From: Desulfobulbaceae bacterium
Lineage (GTDB): Bacteria; Desulfobacterota; Desulfobulbia; Desulfobulbales; Desulfocapsaceae
Assembly (NCBI GenBank): GCA_019163335.1
Contig: JAFLKM010000002.1
Location: 1-64,000, forward strand
Length of the DNA stretch: 64,000 bases
Direction: 5' to 3'
In this document: piece after piece, positions 42,928 through 53,900 of the stretch
Layout of the letters: every line of letters begins with the position of its first letter
Numbering within the stretch: the stretch's first letter is position 1
Made by a program: the position numbers and the translations under genes
The notes under the pieces: model-generated
Seen by the model: only the letters and a program-made list of their open reading frames with translations
Databases searched by the model: none
What the model was told of the DNA's origin: nothing

Positions 42928-44388
42928 ATGAACCCTTATGAATTGACCATTGCCCAGGCAAAAGGACAACTGATTGCCGGCAGTCTTTCATCTCGTGAGT
43001 TGACCCAGAGCTGTCTTGATCGGATTGAGGCGGTTGATGGCAAGATCAAGGCTTTTTTGGTGGTAAACTCTGAACAGGCATTACTGCAGGCTGACGCAGC
43101 TGACAAGATGCGGGTTCATGGCGAAGTTGCTAATCTGTGCGGTATTCCACTTTCTATTAAGGATTTACTGTGTACCAAGGGAGTAGCCACGACCTGTGGT
43201 TCAAGGATGCTTGAGCATTTTGTTCCCCCGTATGATGCGACGGTTGTGGAAAAATTGAAGGGGCAGGGGGCAGTGATTCTTGGGAAAGTGGCGATGGATG
43301 AATTTGCCATGGGGTCAACGTCAGAGAGTTGTGTCTTTAAAGTTCCAGAAAATCCATGGAAGCCGGGATACGTGAGTGGAGGGTCTTCGGGCGGCTCAGC
43401 GGCATCGGTGGCTGCTTTGGAGTGCCCAGGTTCTCTCGGATCCGATACCGGTGGCTCTATTCGTCAGCCCGCTTCTCTCTGTGGGATTGTGGGGATAAAA
43501 CCAACGTATGGCTTGGTGTCGCGCTATGGCCTGGTGGCCTTTGCTTCCTCCCTGGATCAGATTGGTCCGCTTGCTCGTGATGTCACAGATTCCGCTTTGA
43601 TGCTGAATGCGATCAGTGGATATGACCCTAAAGATTCTACCTCTGTCAGGCGGGAGACGCCTGATTACTGCACATCCCTTGTGGATGGCTTGCATGGAAT
43701 GAGGATAGGAGTGCCCCATGAATATTTTGGAGAGGGATTAGATCCGGAGGTTCGAGCAGTCGTAATGCACGGCATAGATGTTTTACGGGAGGCAGGGGCG
43801 GAGATTATCCAGGTGTCACTGCCCCGGACGGATTACTGTGTTGCGGTCTATTATCTCATTGCCACAGCCGAAGCCAGTTCCAATCTTGCTCGTTATGACG
43901 GTGTGTCCTATGGATTTCGAGACCAGGATGCCCGGTCGCTCATGGAGATGTATAAAGAAACCCGTTCAAAAGGGTTTGGTGCAGAAGTAAAGAGACGGAT
44001 TCTGATTGGCACCTATGCCCTATCTGCTGGATATTATGACGCCTACTATAAAAAAGCCTCCCAGGTACGGACCTTAATTTTGGGTGATTTTAATCGGGCT
44101 TTTGAACAGTGCGATGTTCTTATTTCCCCTGTAGTCCCGACTCCTGCCTGGAAAATTGGTGAGAAGGCAGACAATCCGCTTGCCATGTATCTATCGGATG
44201 TGCTTACGATTTCTGCAAATCTTGCCGGTATTCCCGGAATTTCGGTTCCTGGCGGATTCAGTCGCGATGGATTACCCATTGGGATACAACTCCAGGGGCC
44301 ACATTTCCGGGAAGATTCATTATTCAAGGTTGCTTATAACCTGGAACGAGGGCTTGGCCTGTCTCCGCAACGACCTAAAGTTACTTGA
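42928..44388 (+). CDS. gatA: Aspartyl/glutamyl-tRNA amidotransferase subunit A
   Basis: The amidase subunit of GatCAB, which releases ammonia from glutamine. The 486 residues show the amidase catalytic triad: Lys in LSIKDLLCTKG, the cis-Ser in YVSGGSSGGSAAS and the nucleophilic Ser in GSDTGGSIRQPA. The C-terminus contains NLAGIPGISVPGG and GLPIGIQLQGPHF. Normal length for GatA. It lies after gatC and before hisC on the same strand. Confidence 0.96.
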   Translation: MNPYELTIAQAKGQLIAGSLSSRELTQSCLDRIEAVDGKIKAFLVVNSEQALLQADAADKMRVHGEVANLCGIPLSIKDLLCTKGVATTCGSRMLEHFVPPYDATVVEKLKGQGAVILGKVAMDEFAMGSTSESCVFKVPENPWKPGYVSGGSSGGSAASVAALECPGSLGSDTGGSIRQPASLCGIVGIKPTYGLVSRYGLVAFASSLDQIGPLARDVTDSALMLNAISGYDPKDSTSVRRETPDYCTSLVDGLHGMRIGVPHEYFGEGLDPEVRAVVMHGIDVLREAGAEIIQVSLPRTDYCVAVYYLIATAEASSNLARYDGVSYGFRDQDARSLMEMYKETRSKGFGAEVKRRILIGTYALSAGYYDAYYKKASQVRTLILGDFNRAFEQCDVLISPVVPTPAWKIGEKADNPLAMYLSDVLTISANLAGIPGISVPGGFSRDGLPIGIQLQGPHFREDSLFKVAYNLERGLGLSPQRPKVT

Positions 44389-44442
44389 ATAGTTGACATT
44401 TAAAGACAGTACAATTGTTGCTTCTGAGTGAAAGGGATAGAA

Positions 44443-45555
44443 ATGAAAATTCAGGTACCTGAAAATATTGCATCAATAGTACCGTATCCTCCTGGAAAAC
44501 CCCTGGAGGAACTGGAAAGGGAGTATGGAGTCACTGGTTCCATTAAGATGGCCTCCAATGAAAACCCATGGGGCCCTTCCCCCAAGGCAATCGAGGCGAT
44601 ACGGGAGTCCCTTGTTAATCTGCATCGATATCCCGATGGAAGTTGTTATCGTCTGACCCATGCTCTGGCTGATAAACTGGGATTTTCAGCAGAAGAGATT
44701 GTCCTGGGCAATGGTTCCAATGAGATCATTGAGATGCTGGTCAAGGCCTATGTCCAGAACGGTGACGAGGTGATTACCAGTCATCCCTCTTTTCTTATGT
44801 ACCAGAAAATTGTGCAGGTTCGGGGCGGGGCGAATATTGTCATTCCCCTGAGCAGGATGCAGCATGATCTGGCCGCTATTCTGGCGGTTATCACTGACAA
44901 AACCCGTTTGATTTTTCTTGATAATCCCAATAATCCAACCGGCAGTCCAATAAAACCAGTCGACTTGTATGGCTTTCTCAGCAAAGTTCCGGAATCAGTT
45001 CTGGTGGTCCTTGATGAGGCCTATGTGGATTTCATGGATCCTGAGTTGCAGGTTGACAGTTTTTCTTTGATTCGAAACATCAATGGGCGATGCGGGGTAG
45101 TGGCCTTACGGACTTTTTCCAAAGCATACGGTTTGGCGGGATTGCGTGTTGGGTATGGGGTAATGCCGTCTCAGGTAGCCATAAATCTGCACCGGGTTCG
45201 TCAACCATTCAACGTCAACCAATTAGCACAGGTGGGTGCCTTGGCCGCTTTGCAGGATGAGGAGTTTTATCGGCAAACCTTGAGACGTACCCGTGAGGGG
45301 TTGAATTTTTTGCAGCAGGAAATTACCAAACTGGGATGTAAAAGTTATCCATCCCAGACCAATTTTTTTCTGGTAGATGTGCAGGGTGATGCCACCGCCT
45401 TATATGAGTCGATGCTCTATCAAGGGGTTATTATTCGTTCCATGAAACCTTATGGATACAATGAAATGGTGCGTATCACTGTTGGCAGCGAAGAGGAAAA
45501 CAATCGCTTGTTAGATGCCCTTGCATATTGTTTGCGTGAACTTTCCTATGTCTGA
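44443..45555 (+). CDS. hisC: Histidinol-phosphate aminotransferase
   Basis: A PLP enzyme (fold type I) that transaminates imidazole acetol phosphate in histidine synthesis; homologues also act on aromatic amino acids. The 370-residue protein has MASNENPWGPSP at the N-terminus, LGNGSNEIIEMLVKAY, FLDNPNNPTGSPI, VLDEAYVDFM and the PLP lysine in RTFSKAYGLAGLRVGYG. The ATG at 44443 is preceded by AAAGGGATAG; a GTG at 44428 adds five residues. It overlaps cmk by 8 bp, so the two are translationally coupled. Confidence 0.93.
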   Translation: MKIQVPENIASIVPYPPGKPLEELEREYGVTGSIKMASNENPWGPSPKAIEAIRESLVNLHRYPDGSCYRLTHALADKLGFSAEEIVLGNGSNEIIEMLVKAYVQNGDEVITSHPSFLMYQKIVQVRGGANIVIPLSRMQHDLAAILAVITDKTRLIFLDNPNNPTGSPIKPVDLYGFLSKVPESVLVVLDEAYVDFMDPELQVDSFSLIRNINGRCGVVALRTFSKAYGLAGLRVGYGVMPSQVAINLHRVRQPFNVNQLAQVGALAALQDEEFYRQTLRRTREGLNFLQQEITKLGCKSYPSQTNFFLVDVQGDATALYESMLYQGVIIRSMKPYGYNEMVRITVGSEEENNRLLDALAYCLRELSYV

Positions 45556-46225
45556 AAAGCAGGAGATCGTGACGATTGATGGGCCGTCCGGGGTGGGTAA
45601 ATCCACTCTGAGCAGACAGGTTGCGGCTGCTTTGGGGTACACCTATCTGGATACTGGTGCGATGTATCGAGCCGTAGCTCTTTTTTTTAAGCGACAGCAG
45701 ATAGATCTTGATGATGAGCAGGCTGTCTGTTTTGCCCTTTCCGGGCTGGATATTCAGTTGTTTCCGGCGGAAAAGGAGGATGGCGATGTGGGAGTACTTG
45801 TGAATGGTCAGGACGAAAGTCAAGCCATACGTACTCCGGAGTTAGGGATGCTCGCTTCAAGGGTATCTGCGATTCCAGCGGTGCGTGCGCAGTTGACAGC
45901 AATGCAGCAGGCGATAGGACGGTCTGGAAAGATTGTTGCCGAGGGTAGAGATACCGGAACCGTGGTTTTTCCGGCTGCTGCCTGGAAATTTTATCTGGAA
46001 GCTGAGCCCCAAGAGCGAGCTCGAAGACGAGTGGCGCAGTTACGTGCTGCCGGTCAGGAAGTTGATTTCGAAGAGTTATTAAAGCAGACATTGAAACGTG
46101 ATCGTGATGATCAGGAGCGAACGTTAGCTCCTTTGAAAAAAGCAGAAGATGCTGTCATTATTGATACCACCTGTCTTAATATTCAGGCGGTGTGTGCAAA
46201 GATATTACAGATTATTCAGGACTGA
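45548..46225 (+). CDS. cmk: Cytidylate kinase
   Basis: It phosphorylates CMP and dCMP to the diphosphates. The 225-residue sequence begins MSEKQEIVTIDGPSGVGKST with the P-loop, then YLDTGAMYRAVALFFKRQ, a CMP-binding domain, and IVAEGRDTGTVVFPAA, with QERTLAPLKKAEDAVIIDTT near the end, all of the family type. It overlaps the end of hisC (ATGTCTGA) and is closed by the strong terminator at 46281-46337. The usual neighbour rpsA is absent. Confidence 0.95.
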   Translation: MSEKQEIVTIDGPSGVGKSTLSRQVAAALGYTYLDTGAMYRAVALFFKRQQIDLDDEQAVCFALSGLDIQLFPAEKEDGDVGVLVNGQDESQAIRTPELGMLASRVSAIPAVRAQLTAMQQAIGRSGKIVAEGRDTGTVVFPAAAWKFYLEAEPQERARRRVAQLRAAGQEVDFEELLKQTLKRDRDDQERTLAPLKKAEDAVIIDTTCLNIQAVCAKILQIIQD

Positions 46226-46280
46226 TGGACAAGTGCTACGGAGTGGAGTGTAGGCATCCACGGTGATTGTTGGATAAAGA

Positions 46281-46337
46281 ATAATAAAAAAGGGTGGTAA
46301 CAGTGCGATTCGCACTGTTACCACCCTTTTTTATTAT
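46281..46337. terminator. Bidirectional terminator between cmk and pal
   Basis: A perfect 27-bp inverted repeat (46281-46307 with 46311-46337, loop ATT) with a GC-rich core and A/T runs at both ends. The converging transcripts of cmk (plus) and pal (minus) both meet it. Confidence 0.95.
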
Positions 46338-46355
46338 ATTCAAAAAGCAGAACGA

Positions 46356-46943
46356 TTATTCGATCACAAAGTCATCCCGCCGGTTATACTGATAATTTGA
46401 TTCATCTGCACCTTCAAAGAGAGGCCGTTCTTCGCCATAACTGACGGTACGGATTCGTTTACCATCCACGCCAAGATCTACCATATATCTCTTTGCATTG
46501 ATGGCGCGTCGCTCCCCGAGTGCCAGATTATACTCATTGGTTCCACGAGCGTCACAGTTTCCCTCGATGACAATGGACTCTGATGCCGATTTCATATATT
46601 GAGCGTTAGCTTCTATGTTCTGGATCATATCCTTACGGATATTTGACTGGTCAAAGTCAAAAAAGACGGGTTGAAACTGTGGTGAAGATCGACCATGCTG
46701 GCGTTTGTATGCATCGCTTTTATCATCGTCACCAAAACTGCCGTACTTCTGATTGGTGGTGTCGTCAAGAGTGCCTTCAGAGCTCCCGGTGTCTGGATAG
46801 TTAATATTGTTTCCACCGGACCCCTCTCCCGATGTTGGAGGGGTGATTTGTTTTTTGCTGCAACCTGTGCCAACAAGGGTGAGTGAACTGATCAGGGTAA
46901 GCAGAAGCAAGGTGTTCATGGTCTTTTTTTTCATGATTTTCAT
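46356..46943 (-). CDS. Pal/OmpA-family peptidoglycan-associated lipoprotein
   Basis: An outer-membrane lipoprotein of about 195 residues. The N-terminus has a signal peptide with lipobox LVGTGC, then a Gly/Ser/Asn-rich linker and an OmpA-like peptidoglycan-binding domain: PVFFDFDQSNIRKDM, IVIEGNCDARGTNEYNLALG, RRAINAKRYMVDLGV and RIRTVSYGEERP. This is the Pal pattern, linking outer membrane and cell wall. No tol genes are adjacent, so the link to a Tol-Pal system is by family only. The start at 46943 is the first ATG of the frame; no clear SD is visible. Confidence 0.9.
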   Translation of the reverse strand: MKIMKKKTMNTLLLLTLISSLTLVGTGCSKKQITPPTSGEGSGGNNINYPDTGSSEGTLDDTTNQKYGSFGDDDKSDAYKRQHGRSSPQFQPVFFDFDQSNIRKDMIQNIEANAQYMKSASESIVIEGNCDARGTNEYNLALGERRAINAKRYMVDLGVDGKRIRTVSYGEERPLFEGADESNYQYNRRDDFVIE

Positions 46944-47361
46944 TTTACGCAAAAAGTTGGTTTGTTAGTTTCAGCCAGGGTAATATTTGACTGCGAAAAT
47001 AGGATGTAAAGATGAGGTAAATGAAAAAATATATAACGTTATTGTTTTTAACTATAGAATATTGCAAATATATATAACATTTTTTCTAAAAAAATTTATA
47101 TTCTGAATTATATTAAATCAAGTACTAATTTTTTACTAGACCTTTCTAGGACATTTGGTCAAGAAAATTCAAAGAATGGGTGATATTGACATCTTAATCC
47201 AGACCAAGTAATTCTTCAGGGTTTCTAGTCTTTTGTTTTTTTGAGAGACCCTGAGAGCAGACTTGCGTTCATCCCTTTTCTTGATTCCGGCAGAATTATA
47301 CACCCATTTTTTTTTGTTACGAAATAAGAGCCCCCCTTAAGATTACTTTTGACAGAATCCG
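46944..47361. other. AT-rich intergenic region between pal and DUF2721 gene
   Basis: About 400 bp with no supported gene. It should contain divergent promoters for pal (minus) and the membrane protein (plus). A loose hairpin CAGGGTTTCT ... AGAGACCCTG (about 47217-47254, one mismatch) and a long run of A/T are the only structures noticed. Confidence 0.5.
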
Positions 47362-47784
47362 ATGGATATCACCTTGACTACACCAGCCCTGCTTTTTCCG
47401 GCTGTAACCTTCCTTCTTATTGCTTTTACCAATCGATTTCTGGCCTTGGGCTCCAGGATTAGGAATCTTCATGATCGTTATCGAGTGAATCCCGATGATG
47501 TCCTTTTGGCCCAGATTGAGATCATGCGGCGCCGGGTTTTGCTGATCAGGAATATGCAGGCCTGCGGCGTTGCTGGTCTTTTCGGGTGTGTGGTCTGTAT
47601 GCTGTTTCTTTTTGCGAGTTGGCAGATAGCCGGGAAAATAGTTTTCGTGGCCAGTTTACTTTTGCTGCTTTCCTCGCTGGCCATCTCATTTCGGGAAATT
47701 CTCCTGTCTGTTGAGGCATTGAACCTTGAGTTGAGCTCCATGGAAATAGCTGGCAAGGCAGAAAAACCATCGGGAACAGGGTGA
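47362..47784 (+). CDS. DUF2721-type membrane protein
   Basis: A 140-residue membrane protein with three hydrophobic segments: near the N-terminus (TTPALLFPAVTFLLIAFTN), and two closely spaced ones (VAGLFGCVVCMLFLFASW and VFVASLLLLLSSLAISF). Between the first and second is the conserved-looking FLALGSRIRNLHDRYR, then RRRVLLIRNMQACG, and the C-terminus has REILLSVEALNLEL. This matches the DUF2721 family, whose function is unknown. It stands alone, with long intergenic regions on both sides. Confidence 0.8.
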   Translation: MDITLTTPALLFPAVTFLLIAFTNRFLALGSRIRNLHDRYRVNPDDVLLAQIEIMRRRVLLIRNMQACGVAGLFGCVVCMLFLFASWQIAGKIVFVASLLLLLSSLAISFREILLSVEALNLELSSMEIAGKAEKPSGTG

Positions 47785-48308
47785 GATAAGCGCTTATCTG
47801 TTCACGGAAGCGTGTTTTTTCTCCGTCTGGTGAATCAGCCATGGATTATGGTCTGACGATTGTAAGCCCTCTCCAAAAAACATTTCCTTTTTTTTGTTTT
47901 CCATCCGTTATTTGCAACACATGTTGCATGATAGACTCCCCCGCATCGACCTCATTGCCGGTTAATGCCTTTTTCTACCGATCTACTTGATTCTTCACTG
48001 AACTTCCCGTACAGATTCTCCTTGCCTTCTCGGTGTCAACTTGCATGTTTATGTTGAAGAGCAAGGGGTTAGAAAAGAAAGACAAATAAACAGTTAACAT
48101 GTTGAGATGATAATGTTTACTAATTTTTTATGCGCTCTTGCCTCATCGATCTGCTGCCAGGTCTTCCGGGGTGAAGAACCGATTGTCATGGTTTTCCGTT
48201 CCATGTGAAAAAAAATATGGTAAAATAATTTTTTAGTTTGTGGCCCTGTTTTTTGAGATAACTTTATAAATTATAAGAAAAAATACGTCCATTTATAGGG
48301 AGAAAAAC
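47785..48308. other. Long intergenic region upstream of the efflux operon
   Basis: About 520 bp with no supported gene on either strand. It should hold the promoter of the TolC-MFP-RND operon. TGCAACACATGTTGCA (47913-47928) is an interrupted palindrome with 7-bp arms, of the size bound by TetR- or MarR-type repressors, but no regulator gene is adjacent. The last 60 bp are very AT-rich. Confidence 0.5.
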
Positions 48309-49655
48309 ATGAATATGCACAAAATATATGGTGTGATGATTTTTTTTCTCATTGTTTCCGTGGGAACTTCTCCCGTTTTAGCAGTTGAAACAAATTCGCC
48401 CGCTGCGGTTTCAGAGCAGCGGGCGACCTGGACTGCTCGTCAGGCCGTGCATTTTGCATTGAGCCATAGCCCGGACAGTCAAGTGGCAATTGAGAGAATA
48501 GAGACGGCCAGGGCCATGCTTAATCAGGCCCGGTCCAGTTATTATCCTCAGGTTGGTCTCAGTGCCGAGTATGCACAAACCAATAATCCGATGTACTCGT
48601 TTGGCAATATTCTCCATCAGGGTCAGTTTGAGCCATCCATTGATTTTAATGATCCTGGTCGCACGGATGATTTGAACCTGCGGGCCGCGCTCCAGTATAG
48701 GCTTTACAATGGTGGCCGTGATCAGGCGGTAATCAAGGCGGCAGAAGCCGGAGTCGCGGTTTCCCGGATGCAGCAGCAAACGGTGTCTGCCCAGCTTGCT
48801 TTCGAGGTGGTACGGACTTTTCATGCCATTGCTCAATCCATGGAACTGCTCGAGGCGCATCGGGAATCCATTAAAGTCATCGGTGTATCGCTTGTGGTTG
48901 CCAGAACACGCTTTAAGGCCGGCGACCTGTTGAAGGCGGATCTGTTAAATATTGAGGTTCAGGAGTCCATGGCCAGGGAGAATCTCATTCTTGCGGAACA
49001 CAATCTCGAGCTTACCCGGAAGGCCTTTCTTGGCCTTCTTGGTCTGCACGAGGGGCAGGTGCTGATTGATACGGTTCAGGAGAATGAACAGGAGGTGCCC
49101 GAAGACCGGAGTTACAGCAAACGCCCTGAGCTTAAAAGTTACGAGGGACAGATCGAGGCGGCTGAGGCGGAACTGCGAATGGCTCGGGGCGGGTTGTATC
49201 CCACTATTGATGGGCTGGCTCATTATCAATATGATAATGGATTTGTTCTTGGTGGTTCTGGGGATTCCTGGATGGGGGGGGTGCGGGTCAATTATCCCCT
49301 GTTCACCGGTGGAAAAACCGAGGCTGAGATTGCTCAGGCCCGTGCAAAACTTGGCAGATTGGCGGCGGAAAAGAATAAACTGGAACTGGCAATGGAGCTT
49401 GAGATAAAGCAGGCGGAGCTTGCTTATAGTCAAGCGGAGCAACGGTTGCATGTAACGGACAAAATGTACGAGCAGGCACAGGAAAGTGCTCGTTTGAGTA
49501 GGGTGCGGTTTAAAGAGGGGGTTATTCTTGCCTCAGAGCTTATGGATGTTGAGACTCGCTTGACCGAGGCTCGAGTACGCCAGACGGTGGCCAGGGCCGC
49601 CCTTCGAGTGGCAGTTGCAGATTTACGACGGGCCACCGGCTTACCCCAGTTTTAG
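48309..49655 (+). CDS. TolC-family outer membrane efflux channel
   Basis: A 448-residue outer-membrane channel of the TolC family that exports compounds with an inner-membrane pump. An N-terminal signal peptide (MIFFLIVSVGTSPVLAVET) is followed by a repeated-helix structure typical of OEP proteins: LSHSPDSQVAIERIETARAM, LRAALQYRLYNGGRDQAVIK and the matching second half VNYPLFTGGKTEAEIAQARA and LAYSQAEQRLHVTDKMY. GGGAGAAAAAC precedes the ATG. It is followed by an MFP lipoprotein and an RND pump, so the three form a tripartite efflux system. An inverted repeat begins at its stop codon. Confidence 0.92.
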   Translation: MNMHKIYGVMIFFLIVSVGTSPVLAVETNSPAAVSEQRATWTARQAVHFALSHSPDSQVAIERIETARAMLNQARSSYYPQVGLSAEYAQTNNPMYSFGNILHQGQFEPSIDFNDPGRTDDLNLRAALQYRLYNGGRDQAVIKAAEAGVAVSRMQQQTVSAQLAFEVVRTFHAIAQSMELLEAHRESIKVIGVSLVVARTRFKAGDLLKADLLNIEVQESMARENLILAEHNLELTRKAFLGLLGLHEGQVLIDTVQENEQEVPEDRSYSKRPELKSYEGQIEAAEAELRMARGGLYPTIDGLAHYQYDNGFVLGGSGDSWMGGVRVNYPLFTGGKTEAEIAQARAKLGRLAAEKNKLELAMELEIKQAELAYSQAEQRLHVTDKMYEQAQESARLSRVRFKEGVILASELMDVETRLTEARVRQTVARAALRVAVADLRRATGLPQF

Positions 49656-49707
49656 AGGCCGTTATAAAAAGAGCAAAGCTTTTCATGCTCTTTTTATAAC
49701 GGCCTCT
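49654..49707. repeat. Perfect 22-bp inverted repeat at the tolC stop codon
   Basis: Arms 49654-49675 and 49686-49707 are exact reverse complements around a 10-nt loop. The left arm begins inside the TAG stop of the TolC gene. The right arm contains a T run, so it may attenuate or terminate read-through into the MFP gene, setting relative expression. Confidence 0.75.
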
Positions 49708-49812
49708 TATGCCGCATCGGGGCAATCGATATATTTCCAAAGACGGCAAGGTGTGGGGTGTGTCCGAAATTATCTGTAATTGATGAGAATTGAGAAACCA
49801 GGAAGGAAGACA

Positions 49813-50973
49813 ATGAGATCAGGGAAAGTATTGATCGGATATAGTTTGGCGGCGTTACTGTTCGCTCTTTCCGGATGTAAAGGGGGCCATGAGGGGAAGG
49901 CCGTTCCAGCACTACCGACGGTTCTGGTAAGTGTACAGGACGTGGTGGAAAAGAGTATCGGCTCACAACTCGAAGTCGTGGGAACGGTGCAGGCGGTTGA
50001 GCGTGCCCTGATATCGCCCCGGGTCAGTGGGCAGATTGTGCAGTTGCCGGTGGTGCTTGGCTCACGGGTACAGAAGGGAGATCTTCTGGTCAAAATTAGT
50101 GCCGCTGAGACCTCGGCTCAGGTGTTACAGGCCCGTGCCCAACTTGAACAGGTCAAGCGCAACCTGGCGCGGGAGGAAAGGCTGGAGCAGCAGGAAGCCT
50201 CAACCCCGGAGACGGTCAAATCCCTGCGCGATCAGGTGAGGATAGCAGAAGCATCTCTGCAAGAGGCGTCAGGTATGTTGGAGTATGCAACCATGCATGC
50301 CCCATTTGCCGGGACGATAACCCGAAAGATTGCCAGTGTCGGAGAGTTGGCTTCTCCTGGTACGGTGTTGCTGGAGTTGGAAAATGACAAGCTTCTGCAG
50401 GTCGTGGCGCAAGTGCCGGAGCGGGTAATGTTGAAGATCTGCAAGGGGGATGTCCTCCCCGTTACCGTGCCGGCGACCGGGGTGAAGGTGAGTGGCACGG
50501 TGGCAGAGCTGGCCGCGGCGGCAGATCCGGTATCGCGAACCACCCAGGTGAAGATTGATCTGGAGCCGGGGGCTGGTGATCTCAGGTCGGGCCAGTTTGC
50601 CAGGGTAACATTGGCTGGCATGGAAGAGAAGTCACTGATGATCAGCGAGAAAGCCGTTCTCCCCTTTGGTCAAATGGAGCGCGTCTTTTTGGTGGATGGT
50701 GGTGGTAAAACGGCAGGTGTGGATAAAATTGCCCGGCTGCGTCTGGTGCGAACCGGCAGCCGTCATAATGGCCAGGTCGAGATTCTGGCTGGCTTGACAT
50801 CCGGTGACCAGGTGGTGGTTGGCGGCGCAGAAAAGTTACAGGACGGACAACCCCTCAACGTGGCGGCTGAGTCCAGCCGGGAAGTGCCTGCCTCAGGAAT
50901 GGAGAAAGGGGGGCCGCCGGACAGGGATGTCCCAGTGCCGACCGCTCCAGGGACGGAGAAAGGTCGGCCATGA
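49813..50973 (+). CDS. RND efflux periplasmic adaptor (MFP) lipoprotein
   Basis: A membrane-fusion protein of 386 residues that bridges the RND pump and TolC channel. The signal peptide ends at a lipobox (ALSGC), so it is anchored as a lipoprotein. Biotinyl-lipoyl-like halves ([17 protein letters not shown] and [20 protein letters not shown]) flank a coiled-coil hairpin (about 95-150), followed by a beta-barrel and the membrane-proximal domain ([20 protein letters not shown]). The ATG at 49813 is preceded by AGGAAGGAAG; the upstream in-frame TTG is less likely. Its end overlaps the RND gene by 4 bp (ATGA). Confidence 0.93.
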   Translation: MRSGKVLIGYSLAALLFALSGCKGGHEGKAVPALPTVLVSVQDVVEKSIGSQLEVVGTVQAVERALISPRVSGQIVQLPVVLGSRVQKGDLLVKISAAETSAQVLQARAQLEQVKRNLAREERLEQQEASTPETVKSLRDQVRIAEASLQEASGMLEYATMHAPFAGTITRKIASVGELASPGTVLLELENDKLLQVVAQVPERVMLKICKGDVLPVTVPATGVKVSGTVAELAAAADPVSRTTQVKIDLEPGAGDLRSGQFARVTLAGMEEKSLMISEKAVLPFGQMERVFLVDGGGKTAGVDKIARLRLVRTGSRHNGQVEILAGLTSGDQVVVGGAEKLQDGQPLNVAAESSREVPASGMEKGGPPDRDVPVPTAPGTEKGRP

Positions 50974-53900
50974 GTGGGTACAGCCTCGAGAACCCCGGGT
51001 TTGCCGGTCGGCTGGCTGCAATCTTTGTCAACTCACGATTGACCCCGGTGGGCATCCTGGCCTCGTTGTTGCTGGGGCTGATAGCCATCGTCATGCTGCC
51101 TCGGGAGGAAGAGCCGCAGATCAAGGTACCCATGATTGATGTCATGGTTTCGATGCCGGGGGCAACCCCCAGGGAGGTAGAGGAGCGGGTTTCAATTCCT
51201 ATGGAAAAGCTGCTCTATGAACTGCCCGGTGTGGAATATATTTACTCCACGTCGATGGCCGGTCAGTCGATGCTGGTGGTGCGGTTTTATGTGGGTGAAG
51301 ACTTTGAGAGCTCCATCGTCCGCCTGAACCAGAAGCTGGCCACCAACTTTGACCGTATCCCGCACGGGGTTTCAACGCCGCTGGTCAAGCCTCATATTAT
51401 TGATGATGTGCCCGTTCTGGCCCTGACTTTTCACAGTGATAAATATGATCATTATACCCTGCGCCGCATGGCGGCCCAGGTCAATGATGTTATCAAGAGT
51501 ATCCATAAGGTGGCGGAAACCACCCTGATCGGCGGGACCAGACGGCAGGTCCGGGTTCTTTTTGATCCTCTGCTGCTGGCGGCGCGGAATCTGACCGTGG
51601 CGGAACTGGTGCCCAGGATCCAGCAGGCCAACCGCCAGGATTATTCAGGTCGCCTGGAGAGTCTGAATCAGGAAACTCTTTTGCAGACAGGCCAGTTCCT
51701 GAGCAGTGCCCAGGAGATTGGCCGACTGGTGGTTGGCGTCCATGCCGGCCATCCCATCTATCTCGATGAAGTGGCGGAGATCCTTGACGGCCCTGAAGAG
51801 CCGGATAATTATGTCCTTTTTGGGACCACCGATAAACCTGGTACCGAGGCGGCGGTTACCCTTTCCATCGCCAAGCGACCCGGGGCCAATGCCGTGAGTG
51901 TGGTGCAGGAGGTGCTGGCCAAGGTGGAGGGCCTGAAGGGGAGCTTGATTCCAGCTGATCTTGAGGTGAAGGTGACCCGTGATTACGGGGCCACGGCGGC
52001 GGAAAAGTCCAATGAGCTGCTGCTCCATATGGGGATTGCGGTCTTTGGCGTGGCTATCCTGATCCTTTTTTTCCTGGGCTGGCGGGAGTCCACCATCGTC
52101 ATGCTGGCCATCCCTTCGACCCTCGCCCTCACCCTGCTGGTGTTTTATCTCTACGGATATACCCTGAACCGGATTACCCTGTTCGCCCTCATTTTTTCCA
52201 TCGGTATTCTGGTGGATGATGCCATTGTGGTGGTGGAAAATATCGTTCGTCACCTGCGTCTTCCCGCCAACCGGAATCGTTCACTGGTGGATGTGGGGGT
52301 TGAGGCGGTGATCGAGGTGGGGAATCCCACCATTCTGGCCACCCTGGCGGTGATCGCCGCCATCCTGCCCATGGCCTTTGTGGGCGGGTTGATGGGCCCC
52401 TATATGCGGCCCATTCCCATTGGTTCATCGGCGGCCATGCTGTTTTCCCTGATCATTGCCTTCACCGTGACGCCCTGGGCTGCAACCCATATCCTGAAGA
52501 GGAAAAAAACGGACGAGGTCAGCGTGGCGGATGATACTCATGCTGAAGATCATGCCCCCGATGATTTTTTTACCCGGCTGTATCACCGGATTATGGATCC
52601 CCTGCTGGCAAGCAGTTCTGCCCGCCTGCTCTTTTTTGTGATCATTATTTCCCTGCTCCTTGCTACATGTTCCATGGTCTATTTCGGCCTGGTCAAGGTG
52701 AAGATGCTCCCCTTTGACAACAAGAGTGAGTTTCAGGTGATTCTCAATATGCCTGAGGGGTCAACCCTGGAGCAGACCAGCCGGGTGGCCCTCGAAATGG
52801 CCGAGGCCATCCGCAAGGATCCAGCGGTCGTCAACTATCAGATCTATGCGGGCACCGCCTCCCCCTATAATTTTAACGGCCTTGTCCGCCATTATTTCAT
52901 GCGCAGCGGACCGACGGTGGCCGATATCCAAGTGAACCTGCGGCCTAAACATGAGCGGGATGTGCAGAGCCATGGGATCGCCGTCCGTATCCGCCCAGGA
53001 GTTTCCGCCATTGCCCAAAAATATGGAGCGGCGGTGGCGGTGGCGGAGGTACCACCCGGGCCGCCGGTGCTGCAGACCCTGGTGGCGGAGATCTATGGTC
53101 CCAGCGATGCTGACCGGGTTCGTATGGCCGAGGCGGTCAAGGGCATCTTCGAGAGTACCGAGGGCGTGGTGGATGTGGATTGGTACCGTGAGGCCGATCG
53201 CAACCGGGTCGTGCTGACTGTGGATAAGGAAAAGGCCGCCTTGCATGGAATCTCCGAGGAAGAGATCACCCGTACCGTCCAGCTTGCCATGGCGGGGATG
53301 TCCATTGATCTCTTTCATCAGCCGCGTGACAAGGAAGAGATTGATCTGGTGCTGGAGTTGCCTTGGCCCCTCCGGGCACGGGTGGATGGAATTTTGAATA
53401 TTTCCCTGCGTTCTTCGATGAACCAGCAGGCCCCTTTGGTGCCCCTGCGGGAACTGGTGCGGGTCTCAGAGACTCCGGTTGATCAGCCCATCTACCGGAA
53501 AAATCTCAAGCCGGTAATCTATGTCACCGGAGACGTGGCCGGCACAGTTGAGAGTCCGGTTTATGCCATCTTCGATATGAACAAGAAGCTTGCTGCCCTC
53601 AAAGGCAGTGATTACGGCGGGCATCAGGAGAAGGTGCAGATCTACAATCTGAACCAGCCCTTCAACGAGATGGAGCCTTCCATGAAGTGGGACGGCGAGT
53701 GGCATATTACTCTTGAGGTCTTTCGGGACCTGGGACTTGCCTTTGCCGTGGTCATGATCCTGATCTATATGCTGATGATTGGCTGGTTTAAAGACTATTT
53801 TACCCCGCTGGTGGTCATGGCCGCCATTCCCTTTTCCCTGATCGGCATTTTGCCGGCCCACTGGGGATTCGGCGCTTTTTTCACTGCCACGTCTATGATT

